In this document: positions 1 to 11,800 of the stretch, in pieces
Numbering within the stretch: position 1 is the first letter of the stretch
How the letters are laid out: every line of letters starts with the position of its first letter
NCBI GenBank assembly: GCA_950022655.1
Contig: OX465587.1
Coordinates: forward strand, 30,693,716-30,757,715
From: Alentia gelatinosa
Taxonomy: Eukaryota > Annelida > Polychaeta > Phyllodocida > Polynoidae
DNA length: 64,000 nucleotides
Direction of reading: 5' to 3'
Translations under genes and position numbers: made by a program
The notes under the pieces: generated by a model
Database searches by the model: none
Told to the model about the DNA's origin: nothing
Seen by the model: only the letters and a program-made list of their open reading frames with translations

Positions 1-16
1 GCACTTTTAGCACTTG

Positions 17-192
17 TTATCATATACCTAGAAATCATTAATGACGACATTTTACGACTCACTTTTTTCTAGAATGAAAGTGGTCACATGGTACGGAGGG
101 CTGTATGAATATTCTTTCGTCACTCAGTGATGAACGGAATCTGTACTCCTGGTCAGTAAAAGTGAGACATTCGCCCATGGGTATATAATGAT
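17..192. mobile_element. Short element with TTATNATATACC ends (copy 1)
   Basis: The ends TTATCATATACC (left) and GGTATATAATGATA (right) are inverted repeats. The interior carries the motif GTGAGACATTCG near the right end. The same ends and interior motif recur at 10031-10186 and 60233-60424, which defines a dispersed family. There is no coding capacity, so it is a MITE-like non-autonomous element. The autonomous partner is unknown. Confidence 0.6.
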
Positions 193-890
193 ATGATAGA
201 ATAATGCACGAGCAGGTTATGAATATACAATTTATTGTCATTTAATTATTTACAACTGAACGGCTTCTCCTTGACTTTTGTTTCGCCGTTCTTCTCCACA
301 GACTCTATAACTAAGACTTCAAAAAGTACGCGTAAAAATAGGTTTTCTCCTATATGGAGTACATCAACATATTCTGAATGTATATTTGTGTTTTCAGGAT
401 GGAATGAGTTAGTGGGTATAAAACAATCTCACACATATAAAAAATACTTGTTCTCACACCAGTTTACATGAAGATTATATACCTAAACATCTTATGTAAA
501 GAATACAAAAGAGACAACGTGGAATGCAGACTTTTCAAGTAATATTCCCAGTGTAAATGATAAAATTTAAAATAATGTATGATTTGTGTATAAGACACAT
601 AATTACATCTTTAAATGCTTAGATTGTACATTATATCTCATTTAATTGACATCTTCCATACACAGAGATAATTGTTGATATTCCCACACCTGTATGTTCT
701 TTAAGTTAAGGTTTTCTAGACATCCGTATTCCTGGGCACTTGAATAATCATTTTAATCTGCCACAGGTTTTCATATCGAGTATTAAAATAGACCTAAAAA
801 ATCTAGGCTTGTATCAAAGTATCATTTACAGGTATGACATCACAAAATATTAGTCATTGGTGTGTGGAATTTGTATCTTGCCGCACAGTG
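193..890. other. AT-rich intergenic sequence, no feature recognised
   Basis: AT-rich sequence downstream of the SWAP-70-like gene. The short ORFs have low-complexity composition and no recognisable family. I see no splice-consistent exon. Confidence 0.5.
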
Positions 891-894
891 AAGA

Positions 895-1305
895 AAGACC
901 TTTATTTCACCCTTGGTATTTTCCCATAGATTTAACGTTGGGAACTCGTATTCAATGTCCATGGAGTATTGTAAATTATCTCACCCCTGGTACAAGTTTA
1001 GCCATAGGAATAACATTAGAAAAATATACTCAACGATCACCCTGGTAAAATGACAATGCTACGCCATGGCCGTGGTGTAGTGGATTTGCTAAGTATATTC
1101 TGATTATTCTGAAGTTGTAATGTTATTTAAACGAAAGAAAAGGGTAAGATAAATCCAGAACCGCACTCGAATCGTAAAATAGACAATACTCCAATCATTT
1201 GGCTGTGCCATAATCGTCACTCGGCTTCGCCTCAATGACGATTGAGGCCCAGCCAAACTTGAGGAGTATTGTCTATTTATACGATTCTCGATGCAGTTCT
1301 ATATA
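895..1305 (+). mobile_element. Hairpin-tailed element, subfamily A (copy 1), behind a truncated head of another copy
   Basis: A truncated head (about 903-975, with CATAGATTTAACGTTGGGAA) is followed by a full unit. The unit's head starts TTATCTCACCCCTGGTAC at about 976 and closes with GGGTAAGATAAAT near 1153. The tail (1158-1300) folds back on itself: AATCGTAAAATAGACAATAC pairs with GTATTGTCTATTTATACGAT, and the apex is TCACTCGGCTTCGCCT. Closely related copies lie at 27477-27826 and 41741-42206. Confidence 0.75.
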
Positions 1306-1412
1306 ACAAATTCATTTTAATTTGCTATGTAATCTCACTGGGCTTTGCCTCGCGAAATACTCCGCAACCAAAACTCATGGCATATTGTCAGCAGCTACAG
1401 ATCTCGATGCAA
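1306..1412 (+). mobile_element. Fragment of hairpin-tailed element, subfamily D (right part of the foldback)
   Basis: Contains TTTGCTATGTAATCTCACT, an apex GGGCTTTGCC, and the right arm CCAAAACTCATGGCATATT, all matching the tail of the unit at 4645-4928. The left arm is missing beyond the apex-proximal stem. Confidence 0.6.
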
Positions 1413-1534
1413 TTCCTTCTTGGTCTACAGTGAATCAATAACAACTTTATTCCAGCGGTAGAACCAGAACTTAGTACGTACTGATGAGACTAACATCAAT
1501 CAATGTCACTACGGAGAGTAAACCGAACAATACT

Positions 1535-2160
1535 AAAGAAGAAACCAACAAGTTTGGTCAAATTTGTTATTCTCCCAGAGTTTGATGCGGAGTGATATGA
1601 ACAAGGCAATCCCGAGTGAATATCACATAGCATTCAAACAAGTTGGAGAACCACGACTTTGACCAAATGAGTAGTTTTCTTTATCCTACCCATAATAAAA
1701 AACTCCATAGGCTTAACATTGGGTCACTGTATTCGGTCTGGAGTTCAGAAAAATGAAAAATATCGCTCTAGTGGGATACACTTGACAAATGACGTCATTT
1801 GTTAATGTAGAAGTAATTTAGACCGGCGGGGTAGGATAAATTCTAAGCCAAACTCGAGTTAGTCAAGTTATTGTTCATTGCACTCCGGCAAGATCGCGTA
1901 TTACTGCTCTCGGCTTCACCTTGCGCAGTAATACGCGATCTTGCTGTCGTGCGATAAACAACACGACTAACTCTTGTTTGGTTTCTCCATAGTATTTATC
2001 TCACCCCTGTACACTCTAAAAGAATGAACGCCACACTGGATTTATGACGTCATAGACCATGTAGAACGGAGGGTAATACTCGTAGGCGCATGGAGAATGA
2101 GTTGCTAATGTTAAGCCTATGGTACATAAATACCAGGGGTGAGATAAAGATCCCATCTTA
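1535..2160. mobile_element. Nested pair of hairpin-tailed elements: subfamily C unit inserted in a reversed subfamily X unit
   Basis: The outer unit has its hairpin at 1540-1675 (GTTTGGTCAAA pairs with TTTGACCAAA; apex GGCAATCCCGAGTGA) and its head at 1990-2155. The head has ends TTATCTCACCCCTG and CAGGGGTGAGATAA, in reverse relative to the related copy at 54364-54600. Between the two lies a complete unit (1676-1985). Its head has ends TTTATCCTACCC and GGGGTAGGATAAA, and its tail pairs AAGATCGCGTATTACTG with CAGTAATACGCGATCTT around the apex CTCGGCTTCACC. Confidence 0.7.
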
Positions 2161-3504
2161 TTAGTATCAAATTAAAATCTTCTGGTAAAATTATTTGTGG
2201 ATCGTCTGGCCAGTGATGACGTCATTCAGGATGCGAGTCCATCATTTCCAATAACTTAAGTGGTGATTCCACCAACACACACAATATAGCAAGTTTCGGC
2301 CCGATTTGGTTGTCTAAAAACAGTCTTGCTAGATCGGGCTAGGATTGAATGATCACGTGCCTATTTGTCGTTGAGGTGTTGTGGTGGTGGAGCACCAAAA
2401 TAGACACATGACATCGCACGCTACATCTTGAGACAACGAAGGTATGACACATCGCGACACAGTAAGACACTAAAAGACATACCAAGATATACCACGCCAA
2501 ATCCATCCTGTTGGTGGAATCAGCCCTTAAAACAAATGAATACTCCATCAGGAAAAAGACAATAATAAAAGGAGTGTCGAGGAATCCGGTCCACTCAGCA
2601 CTTGTGCATCTCAAATAAAACATATACCAACTATAAACATACAAAACGATGGACTGAAGTTAGCTCATCGGTTAAAACAAATATCATGAAAAAACTGACT
2701 CGGCGTATGATCTGTGAATTGTTACCAACTCACGGATTGGCAAATACTTGCCCCGAAGCTGGTAGGTGGGAGGTGTTTATTTTCTAGTCTGTGAATAGCA
2801 ATTCAGATTAAACGCCAGGTCTGTTTCCTCTTTATTAAACACCTTGAAGTAGTTTAAAATCATAAGAATTTACCTTTAATAGCCATTCAAAGACTAATTT
2901 GGGCACACAGAGCTTGTCCATAGAACAGCGAATGGCACAGTACTTGATTTTTATGATATTGGGAGCAAAGTTCAGTAAGAACAAGAACAATGTGCACAGG
3001 TGTATAATATATTTCCATTTGTATTTTCATACTCGCCTCACTGCTTAATACTTTTGTTGATCATTGGTCCCTTGAAAATTTGTGTTGAGCATTAACTTGA
3101 AACTTGATAAGTCTTACAGTACATCAATATTCTGATGAAAATTATTACATTGTTCTCATGGGGACATACCCACAATGCATCTGATGCTAATAACTGGGGA
3201 AGGTAGATAGAGACTGAGCAATAAAATACACCACCCTCCCCAACATACATCAACCAGATTCGTTCAGTACATTCACAGGAGTTAACCTCACAGTGAGGAA
3301 GGCACAAGGTGAAAGATATTGACACTCAAGTGTGGAAATGAGAATGATTGCATCTTTGAACGTGGTAATTTAGCATCTCATTAGTTGATCAACTCTCAGC
3401 TTAAATAGTTTTGAGTGTAGAGTTCGTGTTTTCATATTGTATTTGCAGTTTTAATATTTCATGTGTTTTGATGCTTTGAGTACAGCAATGCATGGAGTTC
3501 AGAT
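2161..3504. other. Intergenic sequence with scattered repeat fragments
   Basis: No gene is supported. A TGACGTCA palindrome lies at 2217-2224. A diverged inverted pair lies near 2290-2340 (CGGCCCGATTTGG against CTAGATCGGGCT). About 2955-3010 is a lone copy of the unit that forms the 92-bp minisatellite at 34565-34930 (shared AAGAACAATGTGCACAGGTG). Confidence 0.5.
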
Positions 3505-3905
3505 ACTATACGGAAACAGGGTTACTGTGGCTGTACATGATAAATACGCGGTAAAATGGACGATCAGATGAACCGATGCCGACGGCAGAGGTTCAACAGA
3601 TCGTCAATTCTACCAAGTATTTTACCTGGTATTTATCATATACAGACACGGTATGCCTGTTTTCCTGCTATCATATACCTTAAAATAGTCATTTTTACCT
3701 TCGCTTTTAGACGATTTGTTGGGTTTCACCGCCGTACAGTCTGTATGCCACATACATATCCCGTACGTCACATACACACCCTGTACGCCACGTACATACC
3801 CCGTACGCCACGTACGTGTTGTACGACCATAAATATGACATAGGTAGGAGTGGGCGGAATACGTAGGACATACGGCCACAGATAATTATATAGAACGACC
3901 TGACC
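3505..3905. mobile_element. Inverted-end element with GTACGCCACGTAC tandem block (copy 1)
   Basis: The left part is a foldback: ATGATAAATACGCGGTAAAA near 3538 is mirrored by TTTTACCTGGTATTTATCAT near 3620, with an inner pair GACGATC and GATCGTC. It is followed by a short tandem block (3745-3830, about 20-bp unit, CCACGTACATACCCCGTACG). Related sequence occurs at 45165-45310 and 62775-63060, so this is a dispersed family. Confidence 0.6.
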
Positions 3906-3934
3906 ATGCTGTCCATACTACAAAACGAGATGGT

Positions 3935-4215
3935 GAATTGTTGCTTTTTACAGAACGAGGCCCCAGGCCGAGTTCTGTAAAAACATCAATTCCCATCGAG
4001 TTTTGTTACATGTACAAGCATGGTAGGTCGTAATATATTTATTATATACCCAGAATTAATAAAATCTTACATATATTGGTATAGAAGACATGTCTATGTG
4101 AATCCCTGATGTTTCAACGTGTTCAGTATAACAGTGTACTGCACAGGGTTCAGTATACGATTTATACTGCACAGGGAGTAGCAGTACATAATTATCAAAT
4201 ATACTGCATGGGTAT
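3935..4215. repeat. Small hairpin plus TATATACC-ended element
   Basis: A short hairpin (TTTTTACAGAACGAGG with CCGAGTTCTGTAAAAA) lies at about 3947-3990. It is followed by a segment bounded by TTATTATATACC (about 4039) and GGTATATAATAA (about 4210), resembling the family of element 17-192. The interior has short TATACTGCACAGGG repeats. Confidence 0.5.
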
Positions 4216-4644
4216 ATAATAAATAATAAAACCAATCATAGCCAACCGTAACATTTTCTACTCGTACATCTACTGACTATAGTTGGTGTACATGGATGAT
4301 TAAAAATATCAGTGCTTTATAAAGTTAGGTCCAGTCACTGTACTGCTATCACTCTGTGTAGAACTGGACTAAATCTCCAAGTCTCATGGTAACTAAATTA
4401 ATATCGACATCATATAAAAACCCTTTTATCAATCTCAATAACACTAAAGTAAGACATGAAATAAAACCTTTTTATGTAAATATAAAATCACAAAACATGG
4501 TTCATGTACATGAATGTTCAAAGGTCTACATATATTTTTATTTTTTTCAGACATCAAGTACAAATATATTAGAAATGCCTATTAAAATGCTAGTTTGATT
4601 GTATTAATAGATGGCCTGTGGAATCTATTGTGCTAGATAATGTG
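4216..4644. other. AT-rich intergenic sequence, nothing recognised
   Basis: No conserved protein, RNA gene or clear repeat is visible in this stretch. Confidence 0.5.
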
Positions 4645-4928
4645 TTATCTCACCCCTGGTATTTTTCCCCATAGACTTAACATTGAAACCTAGTATTCAA
4701 TGTCCATGGAGTATTGTAAAAAATACTCCATGGGCCATGAGGTCACAATCATTAGACAATCCTTCAGTGATAGGAGTGAGATAAAATGTGAACTGCACTC
4801 GATCCATAACCACTGAAACTATACCATTCATTTTGGTTTGCTATGTAATCTCACTCGGCTCTGTCTTGTGAGATTACGTAGCAATCCAAAACTCATGGCA
4901 TATTTTCAGTGGCTCGATACAGTTCCTT
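4645..4928 (+). mobile_element. Hairpin-tailed element, subfamily D (reference copy)
   Basis: The head (4645-4790) has ends TTATCTCACCCCTG and GGAGTGAGATAAAA and an internal palindrome GGAGTATTGT/ATACTCCATGG. The tail (about 4793-4928) is a foldback. Its base AACTGCACTCGATC pairs with GGCTCGATACAGTT, then CCACTGAAA pairs with TTTCAGTGG, and GCTATGTAATCTCAC pairs with GTGAGATTACGTAGC around the apex TCGGCTCTGTCTT. Fragments or relatives lie at 1306, 18675-19255 and 35400-35510. Confidence 0.75.
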
Positions 4929-5578
4929 CCTAATACTGTAACTATTGGTCCACACCCAGGGTTTCCTTGGCCCGTTTCCCGGGTTAGATTCACGGGGTTC
5001 CTCGCCAGTTTAACTGTAATAACAATATTTACACACTTCATACCTGATAACACAAATTATGCATCAATTAAAAAAAAATCACCACATATTTACAAAATTG
5101 CACTGATTTATAAAATTTGACCACTCGTCATAAAAATCAAATGCTTCTTAGGATTCCACTAAACGTTTCTTTGAGCACGAGGGTTGGAGATTCCGGGATT
5201 AAGCACTTTTCAGCTGTCTCGGGTTGGAGATTGAAGAAGCTGTCTCGGGTCGGAGATTGAAGAATCTGACGCTTAATTGGGAACTCCAGCGAGCGGATGG
5301 CTTGACGTTAGCCCCGATTACCTGACATTACAGTCTTATTCCAACAGAATCACACACAGATACACTATTTACACATTGAACTGACATAAAATACGCACTC
5401 TGAGTACACTCTCCAAACACATTCACTGATTGTTAGACATACAAATAAGAAAGACCCTTTTCATCACATCTCATGATATATATAAGCATGTACTCATACA
5501 CTCACTCACTCTACTTAGATACACACATACACCACTGTCTTATATATATGTATACAAAGTGTGACTGCGCTTTCGCGA
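4929..5578 (-). other. 3' flank or 3' UTR of the SWAP-70-like gene
   Basis: Immediately downstream of the TAG stop, reading on the minus strand. It contains a two-copy direct repeat of about 29 bp (GCTGTCTCGGGT..GGAGATTGAAGAA) at 5213-5265. I could not identify a convincing poly(A) signal, so the transcript end is not placed. Confidence 0.4.
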
Positions 5579-5833
5579 CTAGCCGAGCTCTTCGATGGCT
5601 TCGTCGAACTCGCTTGTGCTTCCATTGAGGTTGCGACTCTTCGGGCTGCGCAGCGCGCTGAGGCCGAACTGGGTTTCGGTGAAGGCGCCCTTGCCTCGGT
5701 GCGTGACGAAGGGGATGGAGCCTGCAGAGGCGGTGCGGGAGAGGCTGACAAGGGGGCCCTGCTCTTTACCCTTGAGCCGGGCCTGCATCTCGGCCTTGGC
5801 CCACTCCGCCTTGTACAAGTTCTTCATCGCCTC
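5579..5833 (-). CDS. SWAP70: SWAP-70-like, coding exon 8 (C-terminus)
   Basis: The exon follows a T-rich tract and acceptor TTCGCAG and encodes residues 487-570 (EAMKNLYKAEWAKAEMQ through FDEAIEELG) before TAG. The block GKGAFTETQF corresponds to the short conserved C-terminal motif of the family. The codons are GC-rich compared with the AT-rich flanks, which also supports a real exon. The serine/arginine-rich stretch after it (SALRSPKSR) is not assigned a function. Confidence 0.92.
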   Translation of the reverse strand, partial: EAMKNLYKAEWAKAEMQARLKGKEQGPLVSLSRTASAGSIPFVTHRGKGAFTETQFGLSALRSPKSRNLNGSTSEFDEAIEELG

Positions 5834-8800
5834 CTGCGAAAAAAAAAACCATCAACATGTTATCTTAGGCACCAGGCGCATTTATCTCATTTGGATTTTT
5901 CCAAGAAATATATACAAATATCACGAAAGTATATATTTTTTCTTTCTAATTTTTGATGCGGTAGCTCGAACAGTGAAAACCCTAGCCAAGTATTCAGAAA
6001 TATATACAAATATCACAATATTACAGGGATGTTAGTTGGGGTCATGAAAATACAGTTCCACACCTTTGTAAAAAGCCAACTTCTCACAAATGCTGGACGC
6101 TACACTCGGTAGCCAGCACGCTTTGGATGCTATGTTTCGTAAATTGGACCCTTCACTTGGTTTTGGGGAGGTGACATTATCGCACTAGCGGTGAACCACA
6201 TAACAAACATTGACAAATAATCATATGTTGCCTTTCGTGAATCAAAATATAAACACACCAACTGTTTTTCGCATAGCTTTAGCTATCTACTGATGTTTAT
6301 TTGAAGTTCCTACGTCAATTATTGACAAAGTTCTGACATAGATTTGAAAAAAAAAGCGTAGAGTTTGTCCGTCACCTGCGGAAAACTGAGGCGTGCTGGC
6401 TACGAAGCGTAGCGTCCAGATACCCTCCTCCTCCTGACCCACCTGCAGCGTGTTGTCGGCCGTCTCTCGCTCCTGTCGCAGCTCCTCCAGTTTACGCCGC
6501 TCGTCTCGAAGCTCTGCCTGGTGTAACTCCCGGAGGTCCTCCAGGTTCTCTCTCCGCTTTCTCTCCTCTGCCAGCTGCAAGGCCTGCTCCTCTTTCAGTC
6601 TCTCCAGCTGCTCACGTTTCTCAAACTCCTCAGCCAGGATCCTGAAGAGTTCCAATAATTGGTAACAGAATTAATTTGTATAATGTTGCTGTATATAACG
6701 AATTTACCTTGTGTTAACCAGAAGGTTGTATCGGAATAACTCACTGTGGAGAGAGATAAGATAAAGATTTTTATTTTTTTAAAGAAGGAAAAAACCCTCT
6801 ATATATTGAGGAAAGGTCATATGAAATAGATTAACCAGTGATACTCAGAATTCTGTTAAGAAATTGAGGTTCAAACGGAAAATCGCTAATTTAGACGATA
6901 AAAAAGTTGGAATGAGAATCTCACTCCTACACATTTACTGAGGTGAGAGTTCTTTTACTTCCCACACCACATAGACATGGTATGAAATGGATTGACCTTT
7001 GATATAGCAGTAAATCTACCACTGCTGGGTATGAAGGAGAAAGGTGGCAAAACACCACACCACACAGACATGGTATGAGAAAGACTGGCCTTTGATATAG
7101 CAGTAAATCTACCACTGCTTGGGGTGAAGGAGAAAAGTGGCTACAGTGGGACTCAAACCCACAAAGTCTGTAAAGGGTTTACAGGTCCCATGCCCTTTAC
7201 CACTGAGCTAACTCCCCATCCCGGTCCCTTTAGTTGTGTTTGCATGCAAGCATATCCGGCCTGCACCACGAGGAGGCAAGGCGACAATGTTCAAAGACTG
7301 CATATAACATAGACTTGCTCAAGTCTTTGATTATGAACATTCATTAAATGATTAATCACAATCAGAATAAAGTTCATTATAGTATGTATCCTTCTCTGAC
7401 TGGCCCATGAATCAAAGACTTGTCCACTAGGAACAGAATCTTCAGTTTATGGCCCCAAGCCGCTCCCTGTAACCCTATACTTCCTCCTACCCCTCCCCCT
7501 CCCCTCCTCCAGTTCCCTGGCCACTTGTGTTGTCATGGCAATACATTTAGCCTACTCCTGACTGTGACTTGATTGAGATCAAAGTGAGAGGGTATCAATC
7601 TCCCAGCAGGTATCCTAACCTGTAGCCAGGATATCTGTATGGAGAGTGTTGGGAATGCTGGAGCTAAACAGTACCAGAAATCCAACACCATTACCGATTG
7701 TACCAGTCCCTGTATCCCAACGAGGAGGGTAGCCATAGGATGCAGGGACTGGAGCCAGTCTAACAAAACCTGTGCGTGTGTGAGTGTTACACCAGGTCAT
7801 GTGACTATGACGAGGCACACTGCGCTGCTCCGGTTTATTGTGCCACAAAACTTGTCTCTGCAATGATAGACTCTTTACAATCTTGGGATTTTAAGATGTT
7901 CCCTCCGAGCCTTTTCTCGGGAGTCCCATTGTGTATTACTACCCTAGGAGGATGTAGTTCTTCATAGCATTGCCCATCTTGCTTCATTTTCATTAAGAAT
8001 TGCTGGTTTCATAGATGAATTGTTAAAAGTACTTCAGTAACAACTTCTAGGTGACTTAGGAAACAATATTATTTAGATACAAGTGATTAAGGTATAACAC
8101 TGACCTGGCCTGCAGGTTGCGGACGATCTCCTCGTCTCGCTTCGCTTGACGCTCCTCCTCAAGCAGAGCTTCGAGTTCTTCGCGGATGACCTCCAGCTCC
8201 TGGCGTTGCTGCTGCTCGGCGGCCAGCAGTTCCTGTTCCATACATAGACGGGCTTCGGCTGCCTCGCGCGCCTTGAAAACCAACAAGTCGCACATCACAT
8301 CATCCATCTTCTTACCCGAAACAACAACCTGAGGTCATGCTAGTTATTACATAGGACACAGTGAAGGGGTTTTTGCATGACTGATTTTACCATTGATCCT
8401 GCAGGTATGCATAAGGATTTCTTTTGGGTTTTTTTTGTTTCAGCCACGTTCTATTAATCAGGAATGTATTAGGAAACAAGATTCTCCAATGAGTTCTGGT
8501 TATTATTAGTGGAGCCTGCGTGCCTACAGTATCAAAGAGCGCATTTTACCAAAGGTGACAAGTAAAGTAGGTGATTACATGATCACAAATTTTCTACTGA
8601 GCAGTAATCCACTTCTCTACTTGCTACCTTCAGCAAAACGTCACCCATAGAGGCAATAAGTAGTGTGACTGTGAGGGTCAGCAAGCAAAAGTTGCGTCCC
8701 AATCCAAAAATATAAATCACTATATTACAATTAAATACCGTAGGTTTGATTAATAAATGCATATTTAGTATAAACAAATATATTAGAGCATGGTATAGAA

Positions 8801-11800
8801 GGAATTGTATGTAGATATAAGAATTTTAAACATACAAAGTAGTTGAAGTGGTTGGGTAGGTTCACTACAACAAGGTTAAGAAGGGAGGTTCTCTAACATG
8901 CAGGAATAAGTGTGAACTATCTTAGATGACTGACGACTCATGTAGATAAACCATGCAGAGCACATGCTGTGTGGTTTCAGTAACTAGGATCATACTTGTA
9001 TTACTAAAACTTGACTATTTTTTTTGTTTTTTGTTGTTGTTGTTTATTTCATCCAAATTCTGTCATACAGATCTTCTATTTGGAGTAATGTGCGGTGAGT
9101 AAATAACAAGAAAAACAACTCAATTATCCAGCTACTGAATCTTGATGTGTGTGGATGGCCGTTATGGAAGACCACCCTAGCGGTGAGTTATAAGCAATAA
9201 AAAAAAAGAAGGAGAAAATCTAAACATGCTTGGAGAGTTGGTACATGCACTAGTATACAAGCAAGTATGTCAGTTGGGGTCATGAAAAAATGGGGAGATA
9301 TTCCTCATGTGAAAATTACTGCTCCAGAGAGTTATTTGTTTGTGGTTTTATGTCCCAGTGGACCCTGAGGGTACATAGGGCCTCAGAGAGACTGAGAAAA
9401 CATGGGAAACACGTTGTTATTGGTTAAAATGTTATGTTGTTATGGTTCTGATCAGTTTGGGGAGGTTTGAACCATTGTGTAATGGTGTGAATGAGGCCCA
9501 ATTTATTCTCTCGTTATTTTACACAAACTGAAACTGAAAGCAAGGATTTCCTTGGAAATTAGGAAAGCTGCTATCACTTGTAACTGTGGGGTGTGTATAT
9601 ATAGATCAGTTAAGGACACTGGACAGTGTGGGGACTAGTAGTAAAACATGCTCAGAGCTGTGGGATGTGTGTATATAGATCAGTTCAGGAGACTGGACAG
9701 TGTGGGGACTGGTAGTAAAACATGCTCAGAGCTGTGGGATGTGTGTATATAGATCAGTTAAGGAGACTGGACAGTGTGGGGACTGGTAGTAAAACATGCT
9801 CAGAGCTGTGGGATGTGTGTATATAGATCAGTTAAGGAGACTGGACAGTGTGGGGACTGGTAGTAAAACATGCTCAGAGCTGTGGGATGTGTGTATATAG
9901 ATCAGTTAAGGAGACTGGACAGTGTGGGGACTGGTAGTAAAACATGCCCAGAGCTGTGGGATGTGTGTATATAGATCAGTTAAGGAGACTGGACAGTGTG
10001 GGGACTGGTAGTAAAACATGCTATGTCTCCTTATTACATATACCTGGAAATCATTAAAAACGCCATTTTAAAACAAGTCACGTGGTACAGAGAGCATTAA
10101 TTATTAGTTCGTGTAAAGTGTGCAGAACGGAATCTGTACAGCTGGCCAGTATATGTGAGACATTCGTGCACAGGTATATAATAATAACTTATCTTGCCAA
10201 GAACTGTATATTTTAAATATTTTGAGAGAATTTAGACGTTGGACAAGAGACAAAGAGCCATGCGCCTTATGAAAAGTTTTATGGAAAGCCTAAAATTTTA
10301 CAACACAGACCTGAAAAATAATTTGATCAATTACATAAGACACAAATATCTATATCTAAATCTTCATGAACGATATAAGATTTTTTTTCTTTTTCTTAAA
10401 TAAGGCGAATTCCCAGAGTTATTCCATTACGATTGTTGAGATAAAGTTCTTCTTCTGTCAGTATCTTAATAGTATCACTTGTGTCCCGATAAGTATAGGT
10501 TGTGACGACTATAATTATGGTAAAAAGAAACCTATGCTTCTTCAAGGATTTAAAACAAAAATTGTACTGTAAAATGGTACATTAAATTGACTTCTGCATA
10601 ACAGATTTTCAGGCCAATTCTTATTCTAACAGCAATATATCTTTGCCGTCGAACAAAACCCTCAATTTTACAGATAAATATTTAGATGATGAAGGTGAGA
10701 TAATGGAGTAATGGTAAAAATGGGAAATAATGAAACCCTTCTAATAAAGCATCTTCTAGTGTACCGGTACTTGATTTCGTCAAACCTAACATTTTAGATT
10801 AAATAAACGCATCATAGTATTTTGACCTTTAGCGTTTTTTGGTCCTGAATTTCCATCGGGAGTGTCAGATTGGATCAGAAAAAATGTGGAAAACTTTTCA
10901 CAGTAAATTTGCTGGGGGAATGTGGGAAATGAGGAAATGTCAGTGTGGGTCAAAGTGTGGGCTGAAGGGTTTGTGGGAAGGTTCAAACCAGGTTTTTTTC
11001 TTTTGTGGATGAGGCTCAATTAATATTCTCTTTGTTTTACGCAAACAATAAACTTTGTGCGCTACTAAATAAAAATAATAGTAACAAATTGAAAGAAAAT
11101 TAGAAGAAATAGTCAGATATATGTATGTGATACTAAATCAAAAAAAAAAAAAAAAAAAAGTTAGATATGTGCTACTAAATATTTTCTTTTTTTAAAAGAA
11201 AATTATCAGATATGTTCTACTAAATAAATAAAAAATATAAAGAAATAAAAATAGATATGTGCTTGATTATTAAACAAGAGCAAAATTATATAATAGTCGA
11301 TATGTGCTGATAATAAAATGTGGTTTTAAACTTAAAAGAATAATGTATAACATACAGCTAAATATGGGCTACTAAATAAAAAGATAAAAAAAAAAGTCAG
11401 ACATGTGCTACTTAATGATAAAAATTTTTTTTTTTAAATAGTCAGATATGTGCTACTAGATAATAAAGAAAAGTCATATATGTGCTTTTCAATAATAAAA
11501 AACTAATTATTGATAAAAGATTATTAATAAAATGCAGGCAGCCCATCAGCTGAGAGCTGAGGTGACAGACATGTCTCTTCTGCTCGAGCTACTATTAAAC
11601 AAACATAAAATATACAAAATAGTCAGATATGTGCTACTAAATAAGGAAAATAAAATAAAGCCAAATATGTGCTACTAAATGAAAAAATAAAATAAAGTCA
11701 GATATGTGCTACTAAATAAAGAAAAATAAAATAAAATACAGTCAGATATGTGTTACTAAATAAAGAAAAATAAAATAAAATAGTCAGATATGTGTTACTA

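Noticed and set aside
5561..6035. Plus-strand frames over exon 8 of the SWAP-70-like gene
   Set aside because: Antisense of a well-supported coding exon with matching splice sites and family similarity on the other strand.
7137..7220. tRNA gene candidates with box A and box B (also 33850, 36840, 46850, 49060, 38230)
   Set aside because: The acceptor stems do not pair and each sits in a SINE copy with head and tail, so they are SINE promoters and not functional tRNA genes.
8272..8307. Extension of exon 6 upstream to an ATG (MDDVMCDLLVFK)
   Set aside because: The extension is not conserved in the family and breaks the clean phase-0 join from exon 5; the acceptor at 8272 explains it better.
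9583..10022. CRISPR-like array
   Set aside because: Units follow one another without unique spacers, and the genome is eukaryotic; it is a minisatellite.
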